64,000 nt of DNA from NCBI GenBank assembly GCA_951813605.1, contig OX638379.1, forward strand, positions 878,471-942,470. Direction: 5' to 3'. The position numbers were made by a program, and so were the translations under genes. The notes below the pieces were generated by a model. It did not search any database. It was given only the letters and a program-made list of their open reading frames with translations, and was not told the DNA's origin. Each line of letters starts with the position of its first letter. Within the stretch, counting starts at the first letter, position 1. Below are positions 39,427 through 48,974 of this stretch, piece after piece. Source of the DNA: an uncultured Bryobacterales bacterium (GTDB taxonomy: Bacteria > Acidobacteriota > Terriglobia > Bryobacterales > UBA6623).

Positions 39427-40827
39427 CTCATTTCACCCCCACTTTGCAGTTCCATTCTAGACCGACGACTGAAAGTTGCTAACTCAAATCTTGGGGAATC
39501 GCATGCCTGAGTAAAGGATCGGAGGCAAGCTGGCCGCCAGCAGCAATCCTGTACCGATGCCGAGCACGCTGTCCCATAGGTCGGCTGATGATCGTTGCCC
39601 AGTCATTTATCTTCTTATGTTGACATCGTGGTCACCGGTGGCGTCTTCAGGGAGTGTCAAGTAATCGTGGCTCACGCTTCGGAATCTGACGGAACCATTT
39701 GTGCCGACACAGTACGGGAATCCATTTGCAAGAGCCACAAACAGTACGGGGTTCTGCAGTCGGCGCAGCGAACCGGAACCCAAAACAGCGTCTCGAGACA
39801 AGCCATGTACACGCCGTACGGAAACGGTTGGCGGAATCGCGAGTGCTTTTATCTAAATCAGCCGAGCGTCAGTTTCCAGTAGCTGTCTGCGATTCACCGC
39901 ATCCCCTATGACCTGTTGGTCGATTCCTTCGCACTCGCAGTTTTCGACAAGCTTTCCAAAGTCAGAGCTCCTCTTGGGACGAAGCAGTGCAAGAAATCCA
40001 TTCGAGGCGGTGGATTGGAAAAACCGGCCCATAGCAATGGCAGAAATGCTGCATAGCAGATCAGTTCAAAGAAAGTCTAATCAGACGGAGGCAACGGGTT
40101 CTCCCAAGAATTGCCTAGGGCACTATTAACAACGCTCACCTGTGCTACCGTCAGCCTCAACAGGCATGCTGCCTTGCCGAATCACCTCAAGCGAGAGGCT
40201 CCAGGGATTTCAGAGAGCCGGCAGCAAGAACTGCAGTGCTGGGCGTGCAGCAGAAAAACATCCAGTGCACTTGTTTTGCGGGCTCGAATCGTGTCGAATA
40301 GCGTAGCGGAAAACAGCAACGAAGCCATGGCGAGACAACCTGGCAGCACGATTGCCACGTGGTGGCGGACGCGGTTGATGGCTGCGGCACGCTGCTCGAG
40401 GTCGGCGACAACGAGCCGAAAATGCCGGGCGTTCGCCATGAAGCCTCATCGCGGCAAGACGGTGAAGATATCGCGCGGTCCGTGTATACGAAGAGAAAAT
40501 GCCGAATGTTGTCAGGCTATACATCCATCCACCCGATCAGGCCGTATTGCCGCGTGCGGACGAGAAGTTGCAACTCCATAGGCCCAACCGTATGAAGTTG
40601 CCGCCGCCTGCGCGACTAGCGACGGTCGTGAAGCAGACGCAAGACCACCATCGGAAAGAATCACTTCGCTTTGCCCCGCCTTCCACACCGCCAGCCGAGA
40701 ACTCCTCGGGAACAGTTGCCGAAGGCGCAGTTCGCGGGAAGTCAGAGACTCTCTCGGAGTTATCCGCAAGGCGCTACTGCCGAATCTGGATATCCAACTT
40801 GTGCGGGGGAACTGTGGGTCACGCAAT
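39427..40827. other. 1.4-kb gene-poor region
   Basis: Apart from the tiny frame at 39484-39606, no open frame has recognisable coding character. Base composition is more AT-rich than in the preceding cluster and similar to the following TPR/CRTAC1 pair. No RNA gene or IS relic was recognised. Confidence 0.4.
39484..39606 (-). CDS. Possible 40-residue single-span membrane peptide
   Basis: ATG 39606 to TGA 39484-39486 encodes a 40-residue peptide with a hydrophobic span (SVLGIGTGLLLAASLPPILY) and a basic tail (RFPKI). Its hydrophobic pattern is what makes it stand out. There is no clear ribosome site and it lies between annotated genes, so it may be chance. Confidence 0.25.
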   Translation of the reverse strand: MTGQRSSADLWDSVLGIGTGLLLAASLPPILYSGMRFPKI

Positions 40828-42627
40828 ATGGAAATGATTCGGAAGTGGCTGTCTGCAAGCCGACGACCCTACCTGCATCTTGTACCCGCTAGCTCCGCGC
40901 GGATCAATCAGCTCGAGGGCTGGCTCGCCGAAACCAGAAGGCGGAAGAACCGTCGCAGCACGCATCTCAGCACGCAAGTGATTGACCATTCGATAGATGA
41001 GTACTCACCTGTATATCCTGGGTTTGGACATGGATTGCCAATAGACACTTTGAATCTACCGACATTTGATGCACTCGGTATTCTGACGACAAGTACTTTC
41101 TATTCTGGACATAGGGTAGGCTGGAAGGCAGACTCCAAACCCTCGTATCTCTTACGCGCGATTGTGTTTGTTCTTCTATTCATTGGCTCTCTAGCGATCG
41201 GAACGGCCAGTGATCAACAGCATTCATCGCAACTAATGATGCAAGGATTGGCCCTGGCGGAACAAGGACGGTACGAAGAAGCTACTGACAAATTCCGTAG
41301 GGCTGCCGACGCTGATCCAAACAACATTGAAGCTTACAACAATCTCGGTGTGATGCTGCGCAGAGCGAAGGACTTCGCCGGTGCCAGCTCAGCTTTTCAA
41401 TCCGCTTTGCGGCTCGCCCCAGGGAACGCGCGAATCCATAGTAATCTAGCCTTGGCTTTTCACGGCATGGGGCGGCTGCACGCCGCGTTGAAATCGATGA
41501 AAACGGCATGCTCCCTAGAACCGCGAAACTCTACGATGCGACGGAATCTGGGAATTCTGTTGTCAGAATCCGGAGATCACGACCGGGCCGAGGACGAATT
41601 GCGCATTGCTGCGGACCTGGATCCGGACAGCTTTGAGACATATCGCTCGCTAGCTTCGCTCTTTTCCAAGTCCAAGCGTTTTGCGGAGGCAATAGGTATG
41701 TATCAGGCGGCTCTGCGCCTCGATTCCCAGCAGCCTGCGATACATTACGAGGTCGGTAGGATCTATGAAGCAATTGGAGAACTCCGGGACGCTGCAGAAC
41801 AGTATCGAATGGCGCTCAATCTTAATGACAACGATGCTGAGGCATACGGCGCGCTCGGCGGCGTATTACTTGGACTCGGAATGTTTCCAGAGGCGGAGTC
41901 CGCACTTCGTGAAGCTGTTGCGCTTCGGACTTCGTCGGGCGAACCACATCGAGACTTAGGTATTGTCTTGCTCCGCCAAGGCAATCTAGAGGAAGCGATT
42001 GCGGAATTACGACACGCACGTAAGCTGCTTCCCAACGATAGTGCTACCCTTTACAACCTTGGCCGAGCGCTGCAAATGGCGGGACAAAGAGAAGACGCGA
42101 TTGCAGCACTTCAGGAGTCCGAGCAATTGAACCAGCAGGCAGAGAATTCCATTCTTGCAAAGTCATACGTTAGTGTCGGTGCGCAGCTTCTTCAAACTGG
42201 CGATCTGGAGCAAGCCACGACTAAGCTCAGAGATGCTTTGCGTCTCGATCCTCAAAGCTTTGAGGCTCGTTACAATCTTGGCGTTGCACTTCTATTAGGT
42301 GGCAAGGTTGACGAAGCCATTGGTGAATTCAGCTATTCGATGAGCTTAGACGCCAACCATGCTAACACCTATTACTATTTGGGCAGGGCTCAGCTAGCGA
42401 AAGGCCTCGTCGCATCATCGATCGAATCCTTGGAAAACGCTGTGCGACTTATGCCTAACGACGCACGGGCTCGCAATGTGCTAGCAGTGGCTCTTGCGAA
42501 GACTAATCAATTGGACCGTGCGATTCGCGAATTGGAGGATGCACTGGAGCTCGAGCCGAACAACTCGTTATTGCGTGAAAACCTCATCTGCTTGAAACAG
42601 GGTGGCGGCTGTGCACTCACTCCCTAG
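40828..42627 (+). CDS. TPR-repeat protein with N-terminal membrane anchor
   Basis: About 599 residues if started at ATG 40828 (ATG 40801 and 40834 are alternatives). A single hydrophobic segment, YLLRAIVFVLLFIGSLAIGT (about residues 107-130), is a signal anchor. The ~105 residues before it have little similarity to anything and few Met codons, so the true start could be a TTG or GTG nearer the anchor. The rest is a solenoid of roughly 13 tetratricopeptide repeats of 34 residues, from GLALAEQGRYEEATDKFRRA and YNNLGVMLRRAKDFAGASSA to ARNVLAVALAKTNQLDRAIR. It likely mediates protein contacts at the outer face of the inner membrane. It ends convergently with the CRTAC1 gene, overlapping it by 11 bp. 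TPR and CRTAC1 genes are commonly paired in Acidobacteriota. Confidence 0.88.
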   Translation: MEMIRKWLSASRRPYLHLVPASSARINQLEGWLAETRRRKNRRSTHLSTQVIDHSIDEYSPVYPGFGHGLPIDTLNLPTFDALGILTTSTFYSGHRVGWKADSKPSYLLRAIVFVLLFIGSLAIGTASDQQHSSQLMMQGLALAEQGRYEEATDKFRRAADADPNNIEAYNNLGVMLRRAKDFAGASSAFQSALRLAPGNARIHSNLALAFHGMGRLHAALKSMKTACSLEPRNSTMRRNLGILLSESGDHDRAEDELRIAADLDPDSFETYRSLASLFSKSKRFAEAIGMYQAALRLDSQQPAIHYEVGRIYEAIGELRDAAEQYRMALNLNDNDAEAYGALGGVLLGLGMFPEAESALREAVALRTSSGEPHRDLGIVLLRQGNLEEAIAELRHARKLLPNDSATLYNLGRALQMAGQREDAIAALQESEQLNQQAENSILAKSYVSVGAQLLQTGDLEQATTKLRDALRLDPQSFEARYNLGVALLLGGKVDEAIGEFSYSMSLDANHANTYYYLGRAQLAKGLVASSIESLENAVRLMPNDARARNVLAVALAKTNQLDRAIRELEDALELEPNNSLLRENLICLKQGGGCALTP

Positions 42628-44452
42628 CTGGTTCCTCGACTGTCAGAACCTGATTTGTTTCGAGGTCCGTCATGTGTTGCACGGCTCCGCTGGGCCAGCG
42701 GATCTCTAATTCCTTGATCGAGCGATCGTTCCCAAGCCCAAAGTGCACTCGCTTGTCACTTGCCGAGAGATAGCTCGATGCAGTCGAAACAACACCGAAC
42801 TGTTCCACTCCAGAGTCTGTGACGATCCGAATCCGAGCCCCGATTCCGCCACGATTGCTTGTTGCTCCAACTGCTTGAATCACAATCCACCTCGCGCCGT
42901 TGCCAGCATTGCGCAGCAGCAGGGCCGGTCCGTCGTTCTGGTTCACTGCAACATCCAGATACCCATCATTGTTGAAATCTCCGAACGCCGCTCCCCGAGC
43001 GGCTCGCGGAAGCTTGAACGCCGGACCACAGTAATCCGAGACATCCTCAAACTGACGACCGTTATTCTTCATCATCATGAGCCTTTGTTCATAGGAGATC
43101 TGGGGAAAGTCAATGGAAATCGTGTCCATTACGTGTCCTTGAGCCACAAATATATCTTTCCATTTATCATTATCATAGTCGATGAATTTCGTACCCCAAC
43201 CACTAAATGGCCTGCTGAGGCCAGAGATGCCCGTCGAGTCGGACTTATCTTCAAAGTGGCCGCCATTATTTTGAAAAAGCACGTACCCTTCTAAAGAAAG
43301 TGAATTCACGAAGATATCAGGCCAGCCATCGTTGTTGTAGTCATTGAAGTCGGCTCCCATTCCAGCAAACGCTCGCCCATGACTGTTGTAAGCAACACCC
43401 TCCTCTAACGCACGCTCCGTGAACGATCCATTCTCATTGTTATGAAAGAGTTGCTGAGCGACCGAATCGTTCGCGACGAAAATATCAGGCCATCCGTCGA
43501 CGTCATAATCGTTGAATGTCACACCTAATCCTTTGCCCGGTTGGGATGCGATGCCAGACGATGCACTAACGTCTAGAAACTTACCGTCGCCTTGGTTCCG
43601 ATAGAGGAGATGAGGTACTGAATGAAAGGCATTAGGATGACAGTATCCTCTCCTTGTGCCTTGTTGTGGCCCACACCAAGGATTGTTATCGAAGGCCCAA
43701 TCAAGGTATCGAGCAATCATTAGATCTAAATTGCCGTCGCGGTCATAATCAGCGAAAGCGGCACCAACAGACCAGCCGCCAGCCTCTACGTTAGCGTGTT
43801 TAGTGACATTTATGAAGGTTCTTCCTCCTTGATTGTGATACAACTCGTTAGAGCCATAGTTAGTAATGTATAGATCGGGCCTTCCGTCATTGTCGTAGTC
43901 ACCCACGGCAACGCCCATGCCGTACCCTTCTCCACGAAGACCGGAGGCTTCAGTTACATCTTCAAAGGATTCGTCTCCGTTGTTTCGATAGAGTCTGTTC
44001 CAATAGCGAGAATCGGTTTTATCAGGGACCGTTCCGACGGGATGAGGGTCTTGCAATGCGGCCCCATTGACGAAGAAAAGATCCAGAAATCCATCCCCGT
44101 CGTAATCGATCCAGGCAACACCAGATCCCATAGTTTCGATTAGATACTTCTGAGATGTTTGCGATGCATTGTGTCGGAAATGAATTCCAGCACCTTGGGT
44201 TATGTCGACATATTCGGGCAGCGAGGGGCGTTTTTCTACTTGGGCCGTCATCTGTCTGATTATTCCAACGGCGGCCATTAGTTCCAAAATCACTAATGGA
44301 AGCGAGGTCCGTGATCTCATTAGGACGATGGAAAAGACACGACGAAGTCCGTCACTGGCTTGGAGCGTGTTTCGACTGCTGTAGAGGTTGAGCGGGTCCG
44401 TCACAACGAGTGGTCCCATGATATCTAATGAGGTTGCCTTGAATGCGGTCAA
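42617..44452 (-). CDS. CRTAC1 family protein: FG-GAP/VCBS repeats with C-terminal ASPIC/UnbV domain
   Basis: Up to 611 residues from ATG 44452; ATG 44320 (MRSRTSLPLVILELMAAVGI) gives a better signal sequence and may be the true start. The body has at least six calcium-binding FG-GAP blades: DYDGDGFLDLFFVNG, DYDNDGRPDLYITNYG, DYDRDGNLDLMIARY, DYDVDGWPDIFVAND, DYNNDGWPDIFVNSL, DYDNDKWKDIFVAQG and DFNNDGYLDVAVNQND. The C-terminal ASPIC/UnbV domain is LSASDKRVHFGLGNDRSIKE and RWPSGAVQ. It is a secreted or surface beta-propeller probably involved in adhesion or recognition; the function is not known. The gene is visibly more AT-rich than the catabolic island and overlaps the TPR gene tail to tail. 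Confidence 0.9.
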   Translation of the reverse strand: MTAFKATSLDIMGPLVVTDPLNLYSSRNTLQASDGLRRVFSIVLMRSRTSLPLVILELMAAVGIIRQMTAQVEKRPSLPEYVDITQGAGIHFRHNASQTSQKYLIETMGSGVAWIDYDGDGFLDLFFVNGAALQDPHPVGTVPDKTDSRYWNRLYRNNGDESFEDVTEASGLRGEGYGMGVAVGDYDNDGRPDLYITNYGSNELYHNQGGRTFINVTKHANVEAGGWSVGAAFADYDRDGNLDLMIARYLDWAFDNNPWCGPQQGTRRGYCHPNAFHSVPHLLYRNQGDGKFLDVSASSGIASQPGKGLGVTFNDYDVDGWPDIFVANDSVAQQLFHNNENGSFTERALEEGVAYNSHGRAFAGMGADFNDYNNDGWPDIFVNSLSLEGYVLFQNNGGHFEDKSDSTGISGLSRPFSGWGTKFIDYDNDKWKDIFVAQGHVMDTISIDFPQISYEQRLMMMKNNGRQFEDVSDYCGPAFKLPRAARGAAFGDFNNDGYLDVAVNQNDGPALLLRNAGNGARWIVIQAVGATSNRGGIGARIRIVTDSGVEQFGVVSTASSYLSASDKRVHFGLGNDRSIKELEIRWPSGAVQHMTDLETNQVLTVEEPARE

Positions 44453-44691
44453 AATCAGTCGTGTAATGTGAATGTGATCGGTCGTCGTGATGTCTGTTTC
44501 CGATTACGCATGAGTTTGAGGCGAACTGATTTGCGGCCAGGATGACGGGTCCGTGCGTCGAGGTTGCCCGGAGTCGAGGAGCTAGGTAAGGCCGTCGAAA
44601 GATGGCCTAAGCCTAACTTCCCCTCCAGAAAGTAATCGGTGTCTTGATTTCTTTTTTAGTTTCAGCAATTTAGATTGTCGGAGCTGGAGAC

Positions 44692-46416
44692 TTACTGGGT
44701 GCAGGTCAGGCTGACTCCGAGCAATTCGAGCGCCTTGCGCTGCAATTCCGTCGGTCGCGTGAGCATGTCGAACGGCGCGCCTCCGTCGCGGGGCTGGATG
44801 CGATTCTTGACAATCGTCGCCAGATCGGCCAGCAGGGTGCGGAAGCTGTGGACCGGTTCGCCGGCGGCGGTGCGCTGGGTGCGCGCCTTGGCGCGGGCCT
44901 CCGGCGAGACTTGCGCGGGCTGCACCACCGCGGCCCGCGCAGCTTGCGCCGCGTCGGGATCGGCGTCCTTGAACAGCAGCGGGGCGAGCCGCCGCTGCAT
45001 GTGCCACTCGACATAGTAGGCCAGCATGCAGAGCAGCACGTGGGCACGCACGCGGTCCTCCAGGCAGTGGTCGACCGGGCGGACCTTCAGGTGCACCGTC
45101 TGGAAGCTGCGGAAGGCGCGCTCGACGGCACTGAGGCTCTTGTAGGTGCGCACGGCGTCGGCCGGCCCGAGCTCGTCGGCCGCCACGCTGGTGCGCACCG
45201 CGTAGAGGCCGTCCAGGGCCGCCTCGGCGTCGATGCCGGCCTGATTGCGGCGGTAGGCGAAGCGGCCCTCCTCGATGCTGAGCTCGAAATGCTTGCGGAC
45301 CTTGAACCGGGAGACGACCTTGCCGACCCGCCGGCCGATGCTGGCGGCGCGGCTCAGGGGCCGCCGGGTGCGCTGGGTGGCGGCGACGAGCGGGTCGAGC
45401 AGTTTCTCGGTGGCTCGCAGCAGGGCCTCGCGCTGGCGGGCACGCCGGGCGGCCAGCAGAGGGTTGCGGCACAGGAGCAGGCGCTCGCCGGGATAGTCCG
45501 GGGAAGTGATTTCGGCGAGGTCCCGGCGGTCGAGCAGGGACATCTGGATGGCGCCCTGGCGGGCGAGTTCGCGGATGGCGGGGGCGCGCAGGGCGGAGAT
45601 CCAGTCGAGGCCGGCGGGGCGCAGTTCGTCGCGGATGCGGGCCTGGGTGAGCAGGCCGCGGTCGCCGACGACCACCAGGCGGGCGAGGCCGAAGCGGCGC
45701 CGCAGGGTGTCCAGCTGGGGGCCGACGGTGGCGGGATCGGCGGTGTTGCCGGGGAAGACCTGGACGGCGACGGGGCAGCCGTCGCGGTTGCACAGCAGGG
45801 AGAAGACGATCGGCAGCTTGCCGCGCTGGCCGTCGCGGGCATGGTCGCGGGCGGCGAGCGGGCAGCGGGAGCCCTCGAAGCAGGTGGAGGTGACATCGGC
45901 GAGGACCAGGGAGGAGTCGGCGAGATGGCGCTTGGCGAGGGCCCGCTCGATGGCCTGCTGGCGGGGCAGGAGCCAGTCCATGGCGGCGTAGAGGTCGTCG
46001 GCACCGGGCTGGCCGAGCTGGAGTTCGTCGCCGAGGGAGTGGGCCAGGGAGGCGGGGCCGAGGCAGCGGGAGGTGGCGAGCTTGGAGCGCGGCTGGAGGA
46101 TGCGGGAGACGACGAGGGCGAGGGCGAGGGACCGGGAGCGGGAGGGGCTGGGATCGATGAGCGAGCCGAGGACGGCGGCGACATGGCCGTGGGGCAGGGA
46201 GCGGGAGATGCTGAAATGGTCCCGGAGGCTGGCGATGGCGGTGCCGCCCTTCAGCAGGGTGCGCAGGCCTTGGACGAGGTGCGGGGGCCATTTGGAGAGG
46301 TTGAGGATGGTGCGCTTGCGGACCTTGGAGCCGACACGGAAGGACTCGCGGAGGAGGACGGCGGGGGGCGAGTTGCGGTTGGGGACGGACTCGATGTACA
46401 TGGCTACTACAGACAT
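44692..46416 (-). CDS. IS1634-family transposase
   Basis: 574 residues, full length for IS1634 (550-600). The start at ATG 46416 gives MSVVAMYIESVPNRNSPPAV, the usual N-terminus of the family. Conserved parts: RKRTILNLSKWP, DDLYAAMDWLL, LADVTSTCFEGSRCPLAARD (catalytic Asp), KLPIVFSLLCNRDGCPVAVQ, VFPGNTADPATV, LVVVGDRGLLTQARI (second Asp), and DGLYAVRTS followed by YKSLSAVERAFRSFQTVHL (catalytic Glu) and VRAHVLLCMLAYYVEWHMQR. No lesion is seen. The element's ends are not certain: CGGTGTCTTG near 44635 and CGGTTTCTTG (reverse complement) near 46477 match 9 of 10, but no target duplication was found. The opposite strand holds a very long GC-rich shadow frame, which is not a gene. Confidence 0.92.
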   Translation of the reverse strand: MSVVAMYIESVPNRNSPPAVLLRESFRVGSKVRKRTILNLSKWPPHLVQGLRTLLKGGTAIASLRDHFSISRSLPHGHVAAVLGSLIDPSPSRSRSLALALVVSRILQPRSKLATSRCLGPASLAHSLGDELQLGQPGADDLYAAMDWLLPRQQAIERALAKRHLADSSLVLADVTSTCFEGSRCPLAARDHARDGQRGKLPIVFSLLCNRDGCPVAVQVFPGNTADPATVGPQLDTLRRRFGLARLVVVGDRGLLTQARIRDELRPAGLDWISALRAPAIRELARQGAIQMSLLDRRDLAEITSPDYPGERLLLCRNPLLAARRARQREALLRATEKLLDPLVAATQRTRRPLSRAASIGRRVGKVVSRFKVRKHFELSIEEGRFAYRRNQAGIDAEAALDGLYAVRTSVAADELGPADAVRTYKSLSAVERAFRSFQTVHLKVRPVDHCLEDRVRAHVLLCMLAYYVEWHMQRRLAPLLFKDADPDAAQAARAAVVQPAQVSPEARAKARTQRTAAGEPVHSFRTLLADLATIVKNRIQPRDGGAPFDMLTRPTELQRKALELLGVSLTCTQ

Positions 46417-47244
46417 ATTTTACCATTTGTTAAACGAAAGTAAAAAGCATATTACATGGGTACAAGAAACCGCCCGGTCCGGCGCTAAGCAGTTGTGTCA
46501 GAAGCTCTTAGGCCCTACCGTCTATTTTTTGGTCGGGTAAGTTCGGCCTAAGGAACCAGCGCTTCGTGAAGACCGTTCGTGCCTTGCTGGCACCGCAACT
46601 GCAGAAGCAGATTCAGCCAAGTGGGTCACCGGTCCAGGGGATGGCGATCGAATTGCTTTCAGAGCAGCCGATGCGGGTGCAAGTGCTACTGCCGATGGCA
46701 TTGCCCAGACGTGTAGCAAAACCCCAGCTGCCGATACCGAGCGTCGATTGCGGTCGGCAATGTCTTGCACATCTTCAAACGGTGGCTGCCGACCCGATTG
46801 TTCTACACGTGTTTGCCGGCCCCGTCCAGTGATGGTCTGTCGATGAAGGGATTCGCACGCGAAGCGGGGTTAGCTGCAACACCGCTTAGTCGTTGAAGTA
46901 CGATCCGTTTCGGGCCATCAAGGAGCGTGGCAAGAGCCACTCGTTGGGGATGTCGTGCCCTTGCGGTGCGTGTAAGTGACGGCACGACGGCGGACAGGAC
47001 ACCGTTCGTGGCGATTGTGCCAGTGCTGATTGTGCCAGTGCTGGGCGAGAGAATTGGGAATGAAGTGTCTGAAGGACTTCTGCCAGCGCCGGATCACGGC
47101 TTGGCCTAGGAACCCTTGCGGCGGAGGACAGCCGTCGACCCGAACGAACTGGTTTGCTGCCGGGCAGTGCAGGTCGAACCGATCGACCCTCCCGTGTCTA
47201 CGGTCAGCGCACACGCCTCTATCGACTTAGTCGAAGTTGTCGGC
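46417..47244. other. Inter-IS region with a 15-bp tandem duplication
   Basis: About 830 bp between the IS1634 and IS1380 elements. No family match was found; one stretch (YDPFRAIKERG near 46905) hints at an old transposase but is too short to assign. The 15-mer GATTGTGCCAGTGCT occurs twice in tandem at 47013-47042. Confidence 0.4.
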
Positions 47245-48974
47245 CCTAGCCCGGATTTCTCACGAGGGGTAGGGTATAAGGCCGTGTCTTGTGGTATAAT
47301 CGGTTTATTATGAACAACTTACCACGTAGCAGGACGACGGCCTTATGACTACAGAGTGTAGCACAGCACGCTTGGAGTTCGCAGGCTTGCGAAGGCAGCG
47401 TGTAGTCGGGCGGTTTGACGGCGGGGAACTGGGGTCGGATGGCGGCGGGCTGCTGCTGCGCGAGCTGGCGCTGCGGACGGGGCTGTTCCGGCGGTTGAGT
47501 GCGTGTTTCCGGGATCACCGCGACCCGCGGCGGACGCAGCATGCGCTGGAAGTGCTGCTGGCAGCGCGCGTGCTGGGGCTGGCGCTGGGCTATGAGGATT
47601 TGAACGATCACGACACGTTGCGCCAGAGCAGGCTGTGGTCATTGCTGTGCGGGGCGGCGGGCCGCGGGCGGCGCCGGGCGAGCTGGGAGAGCTGGCCGCC
47701 GGGCAAGAGCACGCTGAACCGCCTGGAGCTGACGGGGGCGGCGCTGGGCCCCGGGGAACGCTGCAAGAAGATCGTGGCCGACACCGCGCGGCTGGACGCC
47801 CTGCTGGTGGACCTGTTCCTGGACTGGCACGGCGCGCAGCCGGAGCGCATCGTGCTGGACGTGGACGCGACGGATGACCCGCTGCATGGCCGGCAGGAAG
47901 GCCGCTTCTTCCATGGGTACTGCCGCAGCTACTGTTACTTGCCGCTGTACATCTTCTGCGGCCAGCAGCTGCTGGGGGCGCGCCTGCGGACGGCGGACCG
48001 CGACGCGGCGGAGGGCACGGTGCAGGAGCTGGAACGCATCGTGGGGCGCATCCGGAAGCGCTGGCCGGGGGTGGAGATCTGGCTGCGCGGGGACAGCGGG
48101 TTCTGCCGCGAGGAATTGCTGGCCTGGTGCGAGGCGCAGGGAGTGGAGTATGTGCTGGGAATCGCGCAGAATGCGCGCTTGAAGCGGAGCCTGGCCCCGG
48201 CGATGGAGCGCGCCCGGCAGGCATGCGAGCGGACGGGGCAGGCGGCGCGGGTGTTCCAGGACTTCCGCTACCGGACGCTGGACAGCTGGAGCCGCGAGCG
48301 GCGCCTGATCGGCAAGGCAGAGCATTTGCCGCGGGGGGCCAGCCCGCGTTTCGTGGTGACGTCGCTGGGGGCCGGGCGGATGGCGGCGCGCACGCTGTAC
48401 GAGCAGGTGTACTGCGCGCGGGGCGATATGGAGAACCGCATCAAGGAACAGCAGCTGGCGCTGTTCGCGGATCGCACCTCGGCGCACACCATGCGGGCCA
48501 ACCAGCTGCGCCTGTATTTCGCCTCGTTCGCTTATGCGCTGCTGGAGTTGCTGCGGCGCCGGGGCCTGCGGGGCACGCGGCTGGCGCGGGCGCCATGCGG
48601 CACGATCCGCCTGAAGCTGCTCAAGATCGGCGTGCGGATCCGGGTCAGCGTGCGGGCCGTGCGGCTGTCGTTCGACGAAGGCTTCCCGGAAGCGGGCCTC
48701 TTCGGGCAGGTGCTGGCCCGTCTCCAGAGCCTGTCCCTGCGCTGCTAGCCGCGGCACTCCAGCCATCGTCTCGAGCCCCGTCGGAGGTCAGCGGGACCAC
48801 TGCGTCGCCAGGGCGGGAGGCAAGACAAAACGGACCCCGGCAACCGCGGATCTGGCGACCCTTGCCCGGCCTCTGCCCGGATCCAGCACCCCACGCAACA
48901 TTGCCAGGCTATCCAACCACCCCAAATGGACAAAACGCCTCCAAATCCAAAACTCTTGAGAAGGTCGGGCTAGG
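47245..48974. mobile_element. IS1380-family insertion sequence
   Basis: About 1730 bp bounded by inverted repeats starting CCTAGCCCG (47245 inward on plus; 48974 inward on minus) and continuing into TTCTCA with three mismatches. This is the CC-start expected of IS1380. The four bases outside each end differ (CGGC left, TCTC right), so the usual 4-bp target duplication is missing, which suggests recombination between copies or an altered flank. Confidence 0.8.
47345..48748 (+). CDS. IS1380-family transposase
   Basis: 467 residues, full length. Family features: LGSDGGGLLLRELALRTGLF, ARVLGLALGYEDLNDHDTLR, STLNRLE, IVLDVDATDDPLHGRQEGRF (catalytic Asp) and HGYCRSYCYLPLYIFCGQQL, then IWLRGDSGFCREELLAWCE (second Asp), VYCARGDMENRIKEQQLALF (catalytic Glu) and ANQLRLYFASFAYALLELL. 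The gene is intact and the only one in the element. The very high GC compared with flanks shows it is a transferred element. ATG 47345 is preceded by a TATAAT-like sequence (47295) inside the element. Confidence 0.95.
   Translation: MTTECSTARLEFAGLRRQRVVGRFDGGELGSDGGGLLLRELALRTGLFRRLSACFRDHRDPRRTQHALEVLLAARVLGLALGYEDLNDHDTLRQSRLWSLLCGAAGRGRRRASWESWPPGKSTLNRLELTGAALGPGERCKKIVADTARLDALLVDLFLDWHGAQPERIVLDVDATDDPLHGRQEGRFFHGYCRSYCYLPLYIFCGQQLLGARLRTADRDAAEGTVQELERIVGRIRKRWPGVEIWLRGDSGFCREELLAWCEAQGVEYVLGIAQNARLKRSLAPAMERARQACERTGQAARVFQDFRYRTLDSWSRERRLIGKAEHLPRGASPRFVVTSLGAGRMAARTLYEQVYCARGDMENRIKEQQLALFADRTSAHTMRANQLRLYFASFAYALLELLRRRGLRGTRLARAPCGTIRLKLLKIGVRIRVSVRAVRLSFDEGFPEAGLFGQVLARLQSLSLRC

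Noticed and set aside
44582..46426. 614-codon minus frame overlapping the IS1634 gene
   Set aside because: Arg/Pro/His-rich nonsense in another frame of the same GC-rich gene.
44848..46443. Very long plus-strand open frame (531 codons) opposite the IS1634 transposase
   Set aside because: Its product is a low-complexity Gly/Ala/Glu string and the minus strand encodes a full transposase with all motifs; it is a GC-rich antisense shadow.
47013..47042. 15-bp tandem duplication as part of a repeat array
   Set aside because: Only two copies, in non-coding DNA; most likely a slippage event.
47639..48766. 375-codon minus frame inside IS1380
   Set aside because: Antisense of the transposase with biased Ala/Arg/Pro composition.
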